Below are positions 16,557 through 24,600 of a stretch of 64,000 nt of DNA, piece after piece; position 1 is the stretch's first letter, and the number at the start of each line of letters is the position of its first letter. This DNA is from Rossellomorea sp. SC111. GTDB taxonomy: Bacteria; Bacillota; Bacilli; Bacillales; Bacillaceae_B. The notes under the pieces are model-generated. The model saw only the letters and a list, made by a program, of their open reading frames with translations. It made no database searches and had not been told where the DNA came from. The DNA is taken from the NCBI RefSeq assembly GCF_024733565.1, contig NZ_JANIOC010000017.1:1-64000 (forward strand), read 5' to 3'. The translations under genes were made by a program, and so were the position numbers.

Positions 16557-17456
16557 ATGGATCAATTCGACTGGGATTTATTGACTTTGTTATTCGAACA
16601 CAAGAATATTACCAAAGCCGCTGAAGCCTTAAGAAGCTCACAACCTGCGGTAACCTATAGACTAAAAAAGCTGGAAGAGGAATACGGCGTGAAAATTGTC
16701 TCCCGGGGCCATAGGGGCGTCGCTTTCACCCCGCAAGGTGAATACCTGGTCCAATATGCCTTGAACATGCAGAAAGAGTTCCAAAAAGTAAAAGAGCATG
16801 TCCTAAACTTTGAAAACAAGATTCAAGGAACATTAAGAATCAGTGCTTCCAGCATTTTTTCCCGGTACAAACTCCCTCCTATTCTGGGTGAATTCACGAA
16901 ACAGTTTCCCTTGGTGGAATTCCATGTCAAAACCGGGTGGAGTGAAGAAGTCATCAATTCCATCTTCAAGGAACAAACACAGTTAGGAATCCTAAGGGGC
17001 AACTATAAGCTTTCTCAAGAAAAGCAATTACTCATGGAAGAAAACCTGCTCATTGTATCCAAAAAGCCGATTGATCTGAGTAATTTAGCGAACCTCCCGA
17101 GGATTTACTACAACACGGACACTTCATTAAAAACATTGATCGATAACTGGTGGACAGAAAATTATGTATCTCCCCCATCCATCACGATGAGAGTAGACAA
17201 TATGGAAACGTGTAAAGAAATGGTATTAAATGGTTTGGGCTATGCTATTCTCCCGAACATATTATTGGAAGAGGATGAAGAACTTTTCAAAACCCCATGC
17301 CTAACAAAAGAAGGGGAGCACGTTAAACGGCAAACATGGTTAATTTACAAGAAAGAATACTCCAATAACGTGCTGATTAAAGCTTTTTGCGACTTCTTAA
17401 ATAATTGGGATTTTAGAAAAAGCAGGTTAAAAGAAATCTCTGAAGAAAACAAATAA
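16557..17456 (+). CDS. LysR-type regulator of the prpF-tctCBA operon
   Basis: The 299-residue protein has a winged HTH (about 4-62, ITKAAEALRSSQPAVTYRLKKLEEEYGVKI) and a type-2 periplasmic-binding-like effector domain (about 90-285). It is divergent from prpF and likely senses the transported acid or its product and activates the operon. The start is ATG behind CCAGGAGGCTGTC, which is unambiguous. The effector domain belongs to the CysB/CbbR-like group, but the ligand cannot be read off. Confidence 0.88.
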   Translation: MDQFDWDLLTLLFEHKNITKAAEALRSSQPAVTYRLKKLEEEYGVKIVSRGHRGVAFTPQGEYLVQYALNMQKEFQKVKEHVLNFENKIQGTLRISASSIFSRYKLPPILGEFTKQFPLVEFHVKTGWSEEVINSIFKEQTQLGILRGNYKLSQEKQLLMEENLLIVSKKPIDLSNLANLPRIYYNTDTSLKTLIDNWWTENYVSPPSITMRVDNMETCKEMVLNGLGYAILPNILLEEDEELFKTPCLTKEGEHVKRQTWLIYKKEYSNNVLIKAFCDFLNNWDFRKSRLKEISEENK

Positions 17457-17552
17457 TAGACTGATAGTTCTCTAAATTAAGTATATTAAAATAATGAAGA
17501 TCAATAAATGTTATATGGCTATTTCCAACTGACATGTTGTTGATAAAATTTA

Positions 17553-17606
17553 AAAATCGGGGGAAACCTGGTTCCATAAAAATGGCACCAAGTATCCTCC
17601 GATTTT
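17553..17606. terminator. Long hairpin between convergent LysR genes
   Basis: AAAATCGG pairs with CCGATTTT, with an inner stem CCTGGT and ACCA-GT. It can terminate from both sides because A and T runs flank it. The rest of 17457-17693 shows nothing else. Confidence 0.65.
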
Positions 17607-17693
17607 CATGTCGGCTACCTCTCTTAACAGGAGAAGACAGAGAAGGACGCTCCGTTTGATGATTTTTGCATCAAACATTTGTTTACCTTCCCC

Positions 17694-18587
17694 CTACAAC
17701 TCCCTCCTCACCCTCTTCACAAACTCCTTCACCCTCCGCGAAGGAACCTTATCCTTCCTCCTGATCAACGCAAGGTGAAGCGGTTCACTCCCCGCCCCTT
17801 CAATCTCCACCGGAATAATCGGTTGATTCGAATAGGGCACACGGGTCCGGAACGAGTAATCCATCCCAAGGGTCACCGCCACCCCGCTTTGAACCGCCCT
17901 CTTAATCGCCTCGGTGTTATTCGTGGTAAAAAGAATATCGATTGGTCCAAATGGCGATAAGGTATCGTGGGCAAATTGTTTAATATAGTCGTCGTTATAC
18001 AGAACGAAAGTCTCCCCAATAAGCTGCTGTGGCGTGAGTTGGTCGAATGCGGCCAACGGGGAATGTTCGTGAACACCCGCCACCATTTTTCCCTCCAGGA
18101 GCTCTTCTGCCATCAGTTCATGATGTTGAACAGCGAACGTTTCAGCGGTTAAAATCAGTCCGATATCCAGTTCGTTATTCTCCACACCTTCAACAATTTT
18201 CACCGGCCCCATTTCGTGGATCTCCACCTTCACGTTCGGATAATCGGTTTTATATGCCGATACCATATCAATCAGAAGGTTGATGGGACCTGGGATCATG
18301 CCGATTTTTAGTTCACCCGTCAGCGTGTCCGAGCACCGGTTCGCTTCTTCCTTCAGTTCGCCAATCGCCGCCAGTACTTTTTCCGCTTTCTCGATGATAT
18401 TCTTACCCTCTGCTGTCAACGCAGTACCTTGTCGATTACGGATGAAAATCTGTACTCCCAGTTCCTGTTCCAGCTTGCTGATGGACTGACTCACTGCTGA
18501 CACGCTCACATGCAAATGATCCGCCGCCTTCGTAAGCACCCCTGCCCTTGCCACCTCTGCTAGATGCTCCAATTGTTCAATATTCAA
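17694..18587 (-). CDS. LysR-type regulator, YwbI/CynR-like
   Basis: The 297-residue protein starts MNIEQLEHLAEVARAGVLTKAADHLHVSVSAVSQSISKLEQELG, a standard LTTR winged helix, followed by an effector domain (about 90-293) with IGMIPGPINLLIDMV. It is divergent from the SDR gene at 18699 and probably regulates it. The AACTAA-ATG-TTAGTT palindrome lies between them. The start is ATG 18587, with AAGGAGGGACGG upstream. Confidence 0.87.
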   Translation of the reverse strand: MNIEQLEHLAEVARAGVLTKAADHLHVSVSAVSQSISKLEQELGVQIFIRNRQGTALTAEGKNIIEKAEKVLAAIGELKEEANRCSDTLTGELKIGMIPGPINLLIDMVSAYKTDYPNVKVEIHEMGPVKIVEGVENNELDIGLILTAETFAVQHHELMAEELLEGKMVAGVHEHSPLAAFDQLTPQQLIGETFVLYNDDYIKQFAHDTLSPFGPIDILFTTNNTEAIKRAVQSGVAVTLGMDYSFRTRVPYSNQPIIPVEIEGAGSEPLHLALIRRKDKVPSRRVKEFVKRVRREL

Positions 18588-18613
18588 GGTCCGTCCCTCC
18601 TTAAGTTTTGCTT

Positions 18614-18628
18614 AACTAAATGTTAGTT
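18614..18628. promoter_or_regulatory. Palindrome between LysR and SDR genes
   Basis: AACTAA-ATG-TTAGTT, perfect 6-bp arms, 26 bases upstream of the LysR start. A TTATAAT sequence about 10 bases further right could be the SDR -10. Confidence 0.45.
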
Positions 18629-18698
18629 TTATTAAATTATAATAAATTTATGTGAGTGTTAAAATTAATTTAGATGTAAAAATAAGGAGGAAATAAAC

Positions 18699-19445
18699 AT
18701 GACGAAAAGAGTAGCGGTCATTACAGGCGGGGCAAGCGGAATCGGAAGAGAAACGTGTTTGAAGTTTGCCCGTAAAGGAGACCGGGTTGTCGTTGCGGAC
18801 TTCAATGAGGAATTGGGAAATGAGACGGTTGAGATGATCCGCTCCAACGGCGGTGAAGCCATCTTCATCAAAACGGACGTGTCCAACCACGAAGACGTAA
18901 CCAGCTTAGTCGAGAAAACCGTCGAAGAATACGGAAGAATCGATATCATGTTTAACAATGCGGGAATCGGGTCACCCACACCAGTACTCGACATGAACAT
19001 GGACGCTTATCATAAAATTATCGATATCAACCAGCATGGTGTCGCATACGGCATCATCGCAGCGGCTAAAAAGATGAAAGAACTGAACATCAAAGGTGTG
19101 ATCATCAACACAACTTCCGTCTTCGGAGTTCTAGCATCACCGAACACCTTCGCTTACCACGCCACAAAAGGAGCCGTCAACATGATGACCAAATCAGCGG
19201 CACTGGAGCTGGCTCCATACGGAATCCGGGTAGTCGGCATCGCTCCGGGAGTCGTGGACACCCCGATCATCCAAGGCTATAAAGACCACGGCATCATTGA
19301 CTCCATGAAAGCAAAAGTCATGGGGAACAAACTAACCCAGCCAAAGCAGTTGGCCAATGCCGTATATCTACTCTCATTGGAAGAAGCAGATGCCATCAAC
19401 GGCAGCGTTGTAATGGCGGATGAGGGGTATGCGTCGTTTAAATAA
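18699..19445 (+). CDS. Short-chain dehydrogenase/reductase
   Basis: A classical SDR of 248 residues. The nucleotide-binding motif is TGGASGIG (about 9-16), then NNAG at about 89-92. The catalytic Ser lies in INTTSVFG and the YxxxK is YHATK (about 155-159). The Asp in VVADFNEE after the second strand suggests NAD over NADP. The substrate is unknown. The divergent LysR suggests induction by a small molecule. The gene is followed immediately by a REP-like element. Confidence 0.88.
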   Translation: MTKRVAVITGGASGIGRETCLKFARKGDRVVVADFNEELGNETVEMIRSNGGEAIFIKTDVSNHEDVTSLVEKTVEEYGRIDIMFNNAGIGSPTPVLDMNMDAYHKIIDINQHGVAYGIIAAAKKMKELNIKGVIINTTSVFGVLASPNTFAYHATKGAVNMMTKSAALELAPYGIRVVGIAPGVVDTPIIQGYKDHGIIDSMKAKVMGNKLTQPKQLANAVYLLSLEEADAINGSVVMADEGYASFK

Positions 19446-19520
19446 GAAGCAGGGGGACGGTTCTTCTGCTTCCCCCTTTACATACGATAAGAGGAAGCAA
19501 GAGAACCGTCCCCTTGCTTC
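19446..19520. repeat. REP-like element
   Basis: Two inverted halves begin at 19446 and 19494. Each half is also a small hairpin (GAAGCAG...CTGCTTC and GAAGCAA...TTGCTTC) whose loops are complementary to each other. Confidence 0.88.
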
Positions 19521-19526
19521 CTTCCC

Positions 19527-20261
19527 CTAACTCTTCCGATACTTATCCTCAATAATCATATAATTTTCATGATTAATCTTATCCCACTCCGTCTTCTTAT
19601 AGTTAAGTCCTTTGAGTATCTGATTAATCCAATCGGGATCGTATTCCCTGAAATATACTGATTTGCCCCACACCTTCATTTCCTTATGTTCCGGATGTTT
19701 CTCATCACGGTAGGCTTTTAGAAATTCATAGAAACCATGCATCCCACCTACATCTTCAGGTGGAGAGGTCTCTGCCCCGTCAAGTAGGGTTGGATAGCCA
19801 AAGTAGTAATCGTCGACAATCTCCTCAAGCTTAACGGTGAACTGCCAACCATCGCCGAAATCATAAGCATATCGGATTTCCCCATACTTCTCCAGATAAT
19901 CATCGATCTTTAATCCAGTGGGTTTCCGCACTTCGATCTTCAGTCTCTCCAGGGCATTCTTTTCGAATCCCAGCATTTCTGGTGGCACTGATTTTAGTCG
20001 TTCTTCATACGCTGCCTTGTTTTTCTTATAGTGCTGATGCTCAAGGTAAGCTTCTTCATGGTCCGTGACAATCTTTTGATCTTTCGTGAGGTCGAACTCA
20101 TAGAGATGATAACCATCATGAGGATAACCACTTCGAAAATTCGTCACGGTCTGGATGACGTCGTGAAGCCTTCTATATGTCGCTCCCGCTGGCATGATGA
20201 CTCTTCTCCATATTAACGGATCGGACTCTTCAAATTCGATTTTGACAATGTAAGATTTCAA
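19527..20261 (-). CDS. Plasmid pRiA4b ORF-3 family protein, copy A
   Basis: A 244-residue soluble protein starting at TTG 20261 behind GGAAGGAAT. The N-terminal domain (VKIEFEESDPLIWRRVIMPAGATYRRLHDVIQ) and the central YAYDFGDGWQFTVKLEEI are the signature of the pRiA4b ORF-3/IS1096-TnpR-like family, of unknown function and often near mobile DNA. It is flanked on both sides by REP-like elements. A second copy (63124-63858) differs at about 17 of 244 residues. Confidence 0.85.
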   Translation of the reverse strand: MKSYIVKIEFEESDPLIWRRVIMPAGATYRRLHDVIQTVTNFRSGYPHDGYHLYEFDLTKDQKIVTDHEEAYLEHQHYKKNKAAYEERLKSVPPEMLGFEKNALERLKIEVRKPTGLKIDDYLEKYGEIRYAYDFGDGWQFTVKLEEIVDDYYFGYPTLLDGAETSPPEDVGGMHGFYEFLKAYRDEKHPEHKEMKVWGKSVYFREYDPDWINQILKGLNYKKTEWDKINHENYMIIEDKYRKS

Positions 20262-20318
20262 TTTGGATTCCTTCCTAAATTTTTGATGAGAATCTCTTGT
20301 CCCATTACATTCCGGGTA

Positions 20319-20382
20319 AGCAGGGGGACGGTTCTTCTGCTTCCATTAACCAAAAAGAAGCACGAGAACCGTCCCCATGCTC
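20319..20382. repeat. REP-like element
   Basis: Inverted halves AGCAGGGGGACGGTTCTTCT and GAAGCACGAGAACCGTCCCC around a 12-base spacer, on the 5' side of the pRiA4b ORF-3 gene. Confidence 0.85.
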
Positions 20383-20451
20383 CCTAGATAATTCTATTCC
20401 ATTGTAATATACTGTAAGAAATAGTCTAATAGAAGCAAAGGAGCTCCTATA

Positions 20452-21417
20452 ATGATCACAATCTCGTTAATTATCGTTCTCTTAACCTCTTTCATCACTT
20501 ATTTAGGGGTAAAATATATGATTCCTTTCGCCATCAAGATTAATTTTGTAGACAACCCCAACAATCGAAAAGTACATCAAAAACCTCTGCCTATGCTGGC
20601 GGGAGCCGTGTTCACGATTGTCACCCTTGTTGGCATACTGCTCTTAAGCTGGTTGGATTTTGTAAGTATGAGTATGACCATCGCATTAATCCTGGCGGTT
20701 GGCATGCTAAGCACCATTGGATTCATAGACGACTATTATAAAACCAAGTCAAAAGAATTTTCTCCCTTCCCCAGATTGCTGGTTCAGATCATCGCAGCAT
20801 TCCTTGTTGTTCAATTCGGGGATTATGTCACACAGATCGACCTCCCTCTTTTTGGCTATATAGAGCTTTCGCCTGTCCTTGGAAAGCTGTTCACCATGGT
20901 GTGGATAATCTTCATCATTAATATCATCAATTTCATGGACGGCCTGGATGGACTGGCAGGCGGAATGGCCGGTATCTTCTCATTCACCTTCCTGATCACG
21001 TCCATATTAATGAACCAACCGGTTTCAGCCATGCTCTCTGCACTCATGTTGGGAGTGTCAATCCGCTACTTACCCCATAACTTTTTCCCGGCAAAAATCA
21101 TTATGGGGGATACGGGTTCTACCTTATTCGGATTCATGATCGGGGCCATCTCCATCATCGGAGCCATGAAGACCATCACCGTCATCACCATCAACATCCC
21201 ATTATTAATACTTGCAATCCCAATCTTTGATACTCTATTTGTCTTCTTAAAAAGAATCAAGCAGGGAAGGTCCATCTTTCACGCGGACAAACTGCACCTG
21301 CACCACCGGCTTCTCGGCTACGGACTGTCCCAAGTCCAAGTCGTGATGCTCATCTATTTCCTATGTATCAGTACCAGTGCCACTGCAATCTTTATCTTGT
21401 TGGCCATTCATTATTAG
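20452..21417 (+). CDS. tagO: Undecaprenyl-phosphate N-acetylglucosaminyl 1-phosphate transferase, TagO/WecA-like
   Basis: A polytopic transferase of 321 residues that would link GlcNAc-1-P to undecaprenyl phosphate, the first step of teichoic acid or other cell-surface glycopolymers. The MraY/WecA signatures are all present: FVDNPNNRKVHQKPLPMLAG, the catalytic FIDDYY, NFMDGLDGLAGG, MGDTGSTLFGF and the C-terminal LHHRLL. About 10-11 transmembrane helices are predicted. It is monocistronic between two REP-like elements, unlike tagO within large cell-wall clusters. It could be a second copy used for one polymer. Confidence 0.85.
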   Translation: MITISLIIVLLTSFITYLGVKYMIPFAIKINFVDNPNNRKVHQKPLPMLAGAVFTIVTLVGILLLSWLDFVSMSMTIALILAVGMLSTIGFIDDYYKTKSKEFSPFPRLLVQIIAAFLVVQFGDYVTQIDLPLFGYIELSPVLGKLFTMVWIIFIINIINFMDGLDGLAGGMAGIFSFTFLITSILMNQPVSAMLSALMLGVSIRYLPHNFFPAKIIMGDTGSTLFGFMIGAISIIGAMKTITVITINIPLLILAIPIFDTLFVFLKRIKQGRSIFHADKLHLHHRLLGYGLSQVQVVMLIYFLCISTSATAIFILLAIHY

Positions 21418-21420
21418 GGG

Positions 21421-21488
21421 GAAGCAGAGGAATCTTCTGCTTCCCCCTTAATATTTGAAGGAAGCATGGGGACGGTTCTCTTGCTTCC
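21421..21488. repeat. REP-like element with altered halves
   Basis: The left half (GAAGCAGAGG-AATCTTCTGC) has lost the GACGG core. The right half reads GGGGACGGTTCTCTTGCTTC, in the opposite orientation to the right halves of other elements, so the loops are no longer complementary. Confidence 0.75.
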
Positions 21489-21497
21489 AAAAAAAGT

Positions 21498-21524
21498 TGA
21501 AACTTATTCACACCATTCCCGCTC
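21498..21524 (+). promoter_or_regulatory. ECF-type promoter of the sigma/anti-sigma operon
   Basis: TGAAAC (21498-21503), 16 bases, then CGCTC. This matches the TGAAAC-N16-CGTC style recognised by Bacillus ECF sigma factors and suggests autoregulation by the product of 21550-22095. Confidence 0.6.
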
Positions 21525-21549
21525 TAATAATCAAAAAGGAGGGCAAGCA

Positions 21550-22095
21550 GTGAATGAACTTAGTCTTATCAGGAAGGCCGTAAAGGGGAATAAGAAGTGT
21601 CTTGAGGAGCTTCTTATTCTGCATAGTGATCAATTGTACCGAACGGCGTTCTTATATGTCAGAAATCGTGAAGATGCTCTGGATGTCGTTCAGGAGGCAT
21701 CTTACAAAGCGTTTAAGTCAATCGGCAAATTGAAAAATGAGAAATACTTCTTAACCTGGCTAACAAGGATCCTGATCCACTGTGCTTATGAGGTATTAAA
21801 TAGAAAGAAGAAAGAGATTCCCATAGACTTGATGAACGAGCGAAACGTTGATCGACCGGAACAAGGAGTCGAGAGTCTGGATCTAATGGAAGCAGTCAAC
21901 CAGCTGAATACAAAACATAAAGATGCGATTATTCTCTTCTACTTTCAGGATCTCCCCATAAGCGAAGTAGCGAAGGTCATGAACATACCAGAAAATACAG
22001 TGAAAACCTATTTGAGCAGAGGGAAAGAGAGATTGAAAAAATCGTTAGGAGGAATGAACCACAATGGAAAAAAACTCATTTCAAGAAGCATATGA
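21550..22095 (+). CDS. ECF-type RNA polymerase sigma factor
   Basis: From GTG 21550 (GGAGGG 8 bases upstream) the protein has 181 residues. Sigma region 2 has DQLYRTAFLYVRNREDALDVVQEASYKAF, then a linker, then region 4 with DLPISEVAKVMNIPENTVKTYLSRGKERLK. The upstream open frame is REP-derived and not coding. The 3' end overlaps the anti-sigma start by 32 bases, typical of co-translated pairs. An ECF promoter precedes it. It resembles B. subtilis SigV/YlaC-size factors; which stress it answers is not visible. Confidence 0.9.
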   Translation: MNELSLIRKAVKGNKKCLEELLILHSDQLYRTAFLYVRNREDALDVVQEASYKAFKSIGKLKNEKYFLTWLTRILIHCAYEVLNRKKKEIPIDLMNERNVDRPEQGVESLDLMEAVNQLNTKHKDAIILFYFQDLPISEVAKVMNIPENTVKTYLSRGKERLKKSLGGMNHNGKKLISRSI

Positions 22096-23422
22096 AAAAA
22101 TTGAAGTGCCGCAGGAGGATGTTTTAAAAGCCATCCAAAAAGGTAGGAATCGGGCTGATTCTGATGCACATAAAACGAAAAAGAAAACCGCTGTATGGTC
22201 TTCCGTTGCAGCTGCCACCCTTTTCGTCTCCTCCAGCTTCCTTTCTCCTTCCCTGTCTCATGTCATGGCCGATGTCCCTATTCTCGGAAAGGTATATGAA
22301 ACGTTCAACGATTCCGTTGGAAGGAGCTTGGAATCACAAGAACTCATAACGGAACTCAATCAAACCGCCAGCAATAAAGGGATCGATGTCTCGATTACCA
22401 ATGCCTATTATGACGGGGCGGTTGTAGGAGTGACGTTCAAGGCGAAAGGTAAGATGAACTCAGAGGAAAATGGTCAGGTCGCAGGATTTTATGAGATTTT
22501 CGACGGAAACGAAGGAATTTCAGATAGCAAAGAATACGTGTATATGGAACCGGCAGATGATGGCTATATCGGACACATCCAACTAAGTTATCCAAAATCG
22601 GAATTGCCATCAGACACGACCTTCCCACTGGAATTCAAAACGATTGGCGGGAAAGAAGGAAACTGGAGATTCGATGTCCCCATTAAGCAGCTGCCTTATG
22701 AAACCGTCACTCTTGATAAAAATAGCAGTGAAGACCTGTCAGGTGTTAACGTTCATTTTGACTCGATCATCCTGGGAAAAGCATCGACCGCCATTAACTA
22801 CACGGCAACATTTCCGGCTCAAGGAAAGCATGATCAAGTGGGCCTGGAAGTTTATGATGACAAAGGAAAAGAAATAAACATCTCCATGGATGGAATTGAC
22901 CTGGAAACAACGAAAAATGGGGACCAATACATTGTTAAAGGAAGAAGCATCATTCCACAGTCGGTAAAAGGGGAAACAAAGTATCTAGAAATACATCCGA
23001 CAGTGGCCCTAAATGAAAAGGACCAATTTTTTCCACTGAATGTCTCAACTCCTGCGGAAGTGAAGGCAGCTAGACAGAAGCTATCTGTAACGATTGAAGA
23101 TATAACGGTTGATGACTCTACCCTTGCCGTTGACTTCCAATGGAATAACGGGGATGCAGTGAACAAGGACTTTAGTTTCTTTAAGGATTTTGCCCAACAT
23201 GATGTCATTTTAGTGAAGGAGTCAGAAAAGGAAATTTATGAGGAACCTATCAAGCACTCCGTCAAAACTCTTCAAAAGGATGAATTGCGCTTTAGAAGTA
23301 CATTTGATATCAGCCAACTTGATGATTTTGACCTAAAGACTTATGTCATGAGGGTGAGATTAGGCTCGTTGAGTATAAATATTCCTGTTGAGTTGGATGA
23401 AGTGAAGGTGAATGTAGATTAG
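22064..23422 (+). CDS. Membrane anti-sigma factor with DUF4179
   Basis: The 452-residue protein has a cytoplasmic N-terminal part (about 1-45) that would bind the sigma factor, a transmembrane helix (AVWSSVAAATLFVSSSFLSP, about 46-68) and a long extracellular part. Right after the helix comes the DUF4179-type segment with VPILGKVYETF, and the remainder is beta-rich. The 32-base overlap with the sigma gene and the topology support the role. Release of the sigma factor could involve proteolysis. It ends at a clear terminator. Confidence 0.85.
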   Translation: MEKNSFQEAYEKIEVPQEDVLKAIQKGRNRADSDAHKTKKKTAVWSSVAAATLFVSSSFLSPSLSHVMADVPILGKVYETFNDSVGRSLESQELITELNQTASNKGIDVSITNAYYDGAVVGVTFKAKGKMNSEENGQVAGFYEIFDGNEGISDSKEYVYMEPADDGYIGHIQLSYPKSELPSDTTFPLEFKTIGGKEGNWRFDVPIKQLPYETVTLDKNSSEDLSGVNVHFDSIILGKASTAINYTATFPAQGKHDQVGLEVYDDKGKEINISMDGIDLETTKNGDQYIVKGRSIIPQSVKGETKYLEIHPTVALNEKDQFFPLNVSTPAEVKAARQKLSVTIEDITVDDSTLAVDFQWNNGDAVNKDFSFFKDFAQHDVILVKESEKEIYEEPIKHSVKTLQKDELRFRSTFDISQLDDFDLKTYVMRVRLGSLSINIPVELDEVKVNVD

Positions 23423-23429
23423 AGAGATG

Positions 23430-23460
23430 GAGTGGGGTTAATTCCCACTCTACTTTTTTT
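23430..23460 (+). terminator. Terminator of the sigma/anti-sigma operon
   Basis: GAGTGGG and CCCACTC pair around a 7-base loop and lead into TACTTTTTTT. Confidence 0.88.
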
Positions 23461-23467
23461 ACTTTAC

Positions 23468-23549
23468 GAAGCAGAGGGACGGTTCTTCTGCTTCTAAAAA
23501 CCTTGAAAAAAGTCTCAAAAGGAAGCAAGAGAACCGTCCCCTCGATTCC
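23468..23549. repeat. REP-like element
   Basis: Inverted halves AGGGACGGTTCTTCTGCTTC and GAAGCAAGAGAACCGTCCCC with a 35-base spacer, between the anti-sigma terminator and the next operon. Confidence 0.85.
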
Positions 23550-23630
23550 AACTAAGGAAAATATAGTTATTTTTTGAATATATTATGATATAATACTAAA
23601 GGACTAATACTAAAGAAGGAGGAATGCAGA

Positions 23631-23954
23631 GTGAAAGCACGATTGCAAAACGAAGCGGGAGTTACAAAAGAAGTGAAGGTCGGTTTCAGCTGGACGACTT
23701 TCTTTTTTGGATTTTTCCCAGCCCTTATTAGAGGAGATTTAAAATGGGCGGTCATTATGTTTCTTACAGCCGCCATCGTAGGTGCCTTTACATTTGGATT
23801 TGGAGCATGGATTCCAGGTATCATATTCTCATTTGTATATAATAAAATCTTCATTAAAGATCTTCTTGAAAAAGGCTACCGACCTGCTGATGAAACCACC
23901 AGAAGTGAACTACAATCCAGAGGAATCATCTCCGGTTTGTCAAAAGCAGTTTAA
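23631..23954 (+). CDS. Small membrane protein upstream of the zinc-ribbon genes
   Basis: The 107-residue product starts at GTG behind AGAAGGAGGAATGC. After a soluble stretch it has two hydrophobic segments (TTFFFGFFPALIRGDLKWAVIMFLTAAIVGAF and GAWIPGIIFSFVYNKIF) and a C-terminal KGYRPADE-type tail. This layout is common in small DUF2628/HrgC-like proteins, where a zinc ribbon often precedes it. I do not recognise it further. It is probably in one operon with the zinc-ribbon genes. Confidence 0.65.
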   Translation: MKARLQNEAGVTKEVKVGFSWTTFFFGFFPALIRGDLKWAVIMFLTAAIVGAFTFGFGAWIPGIIFSFVYNKIFIKDLLEKGYRPADETTRSELQSRGIISGLSKAV

Positions 23955-24079
23955 TAAAGGACGGAATGATCTTTCGTTCTTATTGCCGCTCCGATTTCTC
24001 ACTGGAGTGGTATTTTTATGGCCCATTTATTAATCATGATATGACACTACTAAATTATTGCATAAAGGAGACTTGAATC

Positions 24080-24580
24080 TTGTCTAGTAATCTTCAATCA
24101 AAATTAGGTGAAGGCCTGTCCAAATTTCAGGGTGGCCTTGAACAAGGAAAGCTTAAGTTACAAACCGTACAGGAAATCAATAAACTAAAGAAAGACATTC
24201 ATGATACTTCTGTCAAGAAATCGAAAACACTACTTGAATTGGGGCAGAAAGTGTATAAAAAAATCAGGATCGGTGAAATCCAAGATCAGGAATTACTTGA
24301 TTTGACCTCTACCTTAGTCGATATGGATCACGTAATCTATAAGACATCAAGAAAAGTGAACGAACTTTCAAGCCAGCCCGGTCAAGAGAATGCCATTATC
24401 TGCCCGGCTTGTGAAACACCGAATGATTTGGACTCGAAATTCTGTGGAGGCTGTGGAGTGAAAGTGGAACAAGTGGTGGAAATCGAGCCTGAATCGACCA
24501 ATGGATGCCTGCACTGTGGAGAACAAATTTCACCAGCTGCGAATTATTGTCATTGCTGTGGGAAAAAGGTGTCTATCTAA
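24080..24580 (+). CDS. Coiled-coil double zinc-ribbon protein
   Basis: The 166-residue cytoplasmic protein starts at TTG 24080 behind AAAGGAGA. The N-terminal 100 residues are helical (KLKKDIHDTSVKKSKTLLELG). Two zinc ribbons follow: CPACETPNDLDSKFCGGCG (about 109-127) and CLHCGEQ-...-YCHCCGKK at the C-terminus. It resembles the small zinc-ribbon proteins found with TcaA-like or YvbJ-like membrane proteins. It is 21 bases upstream of the next gene. Confidence 0.75.
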   Translation: MSSNLQSKLGEGLSKFQGGLEQGKLKLQTVQEINKLKKDIHDTSVKKSKTLLELGQKVYKKIRIGEIQDQELLDLTSTLVDMDHVIYKTSRKVNELSSQPGQENAIICPACETPNDLDSKFCGGCGVKVEQVVEIEPESTNGCLHCGEQISPAANYCHCCGKKVSI

Positions 24581-24600
24581 AGAAAGGAGGCTGAAAAACG

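Noticed and set aside
17553-17606. A T-box or other riboswitch
   Set aside because: The hairpin lies between convergent genes and lacks conserved riboswitch elements; terminator use explains it.
8091-23549. The repeated GGGGACGGTTCT elements as a CRISPR array
   Set aside because: Copies are scattered between different genes, inverted within each element and without regular spacers or cas genes.
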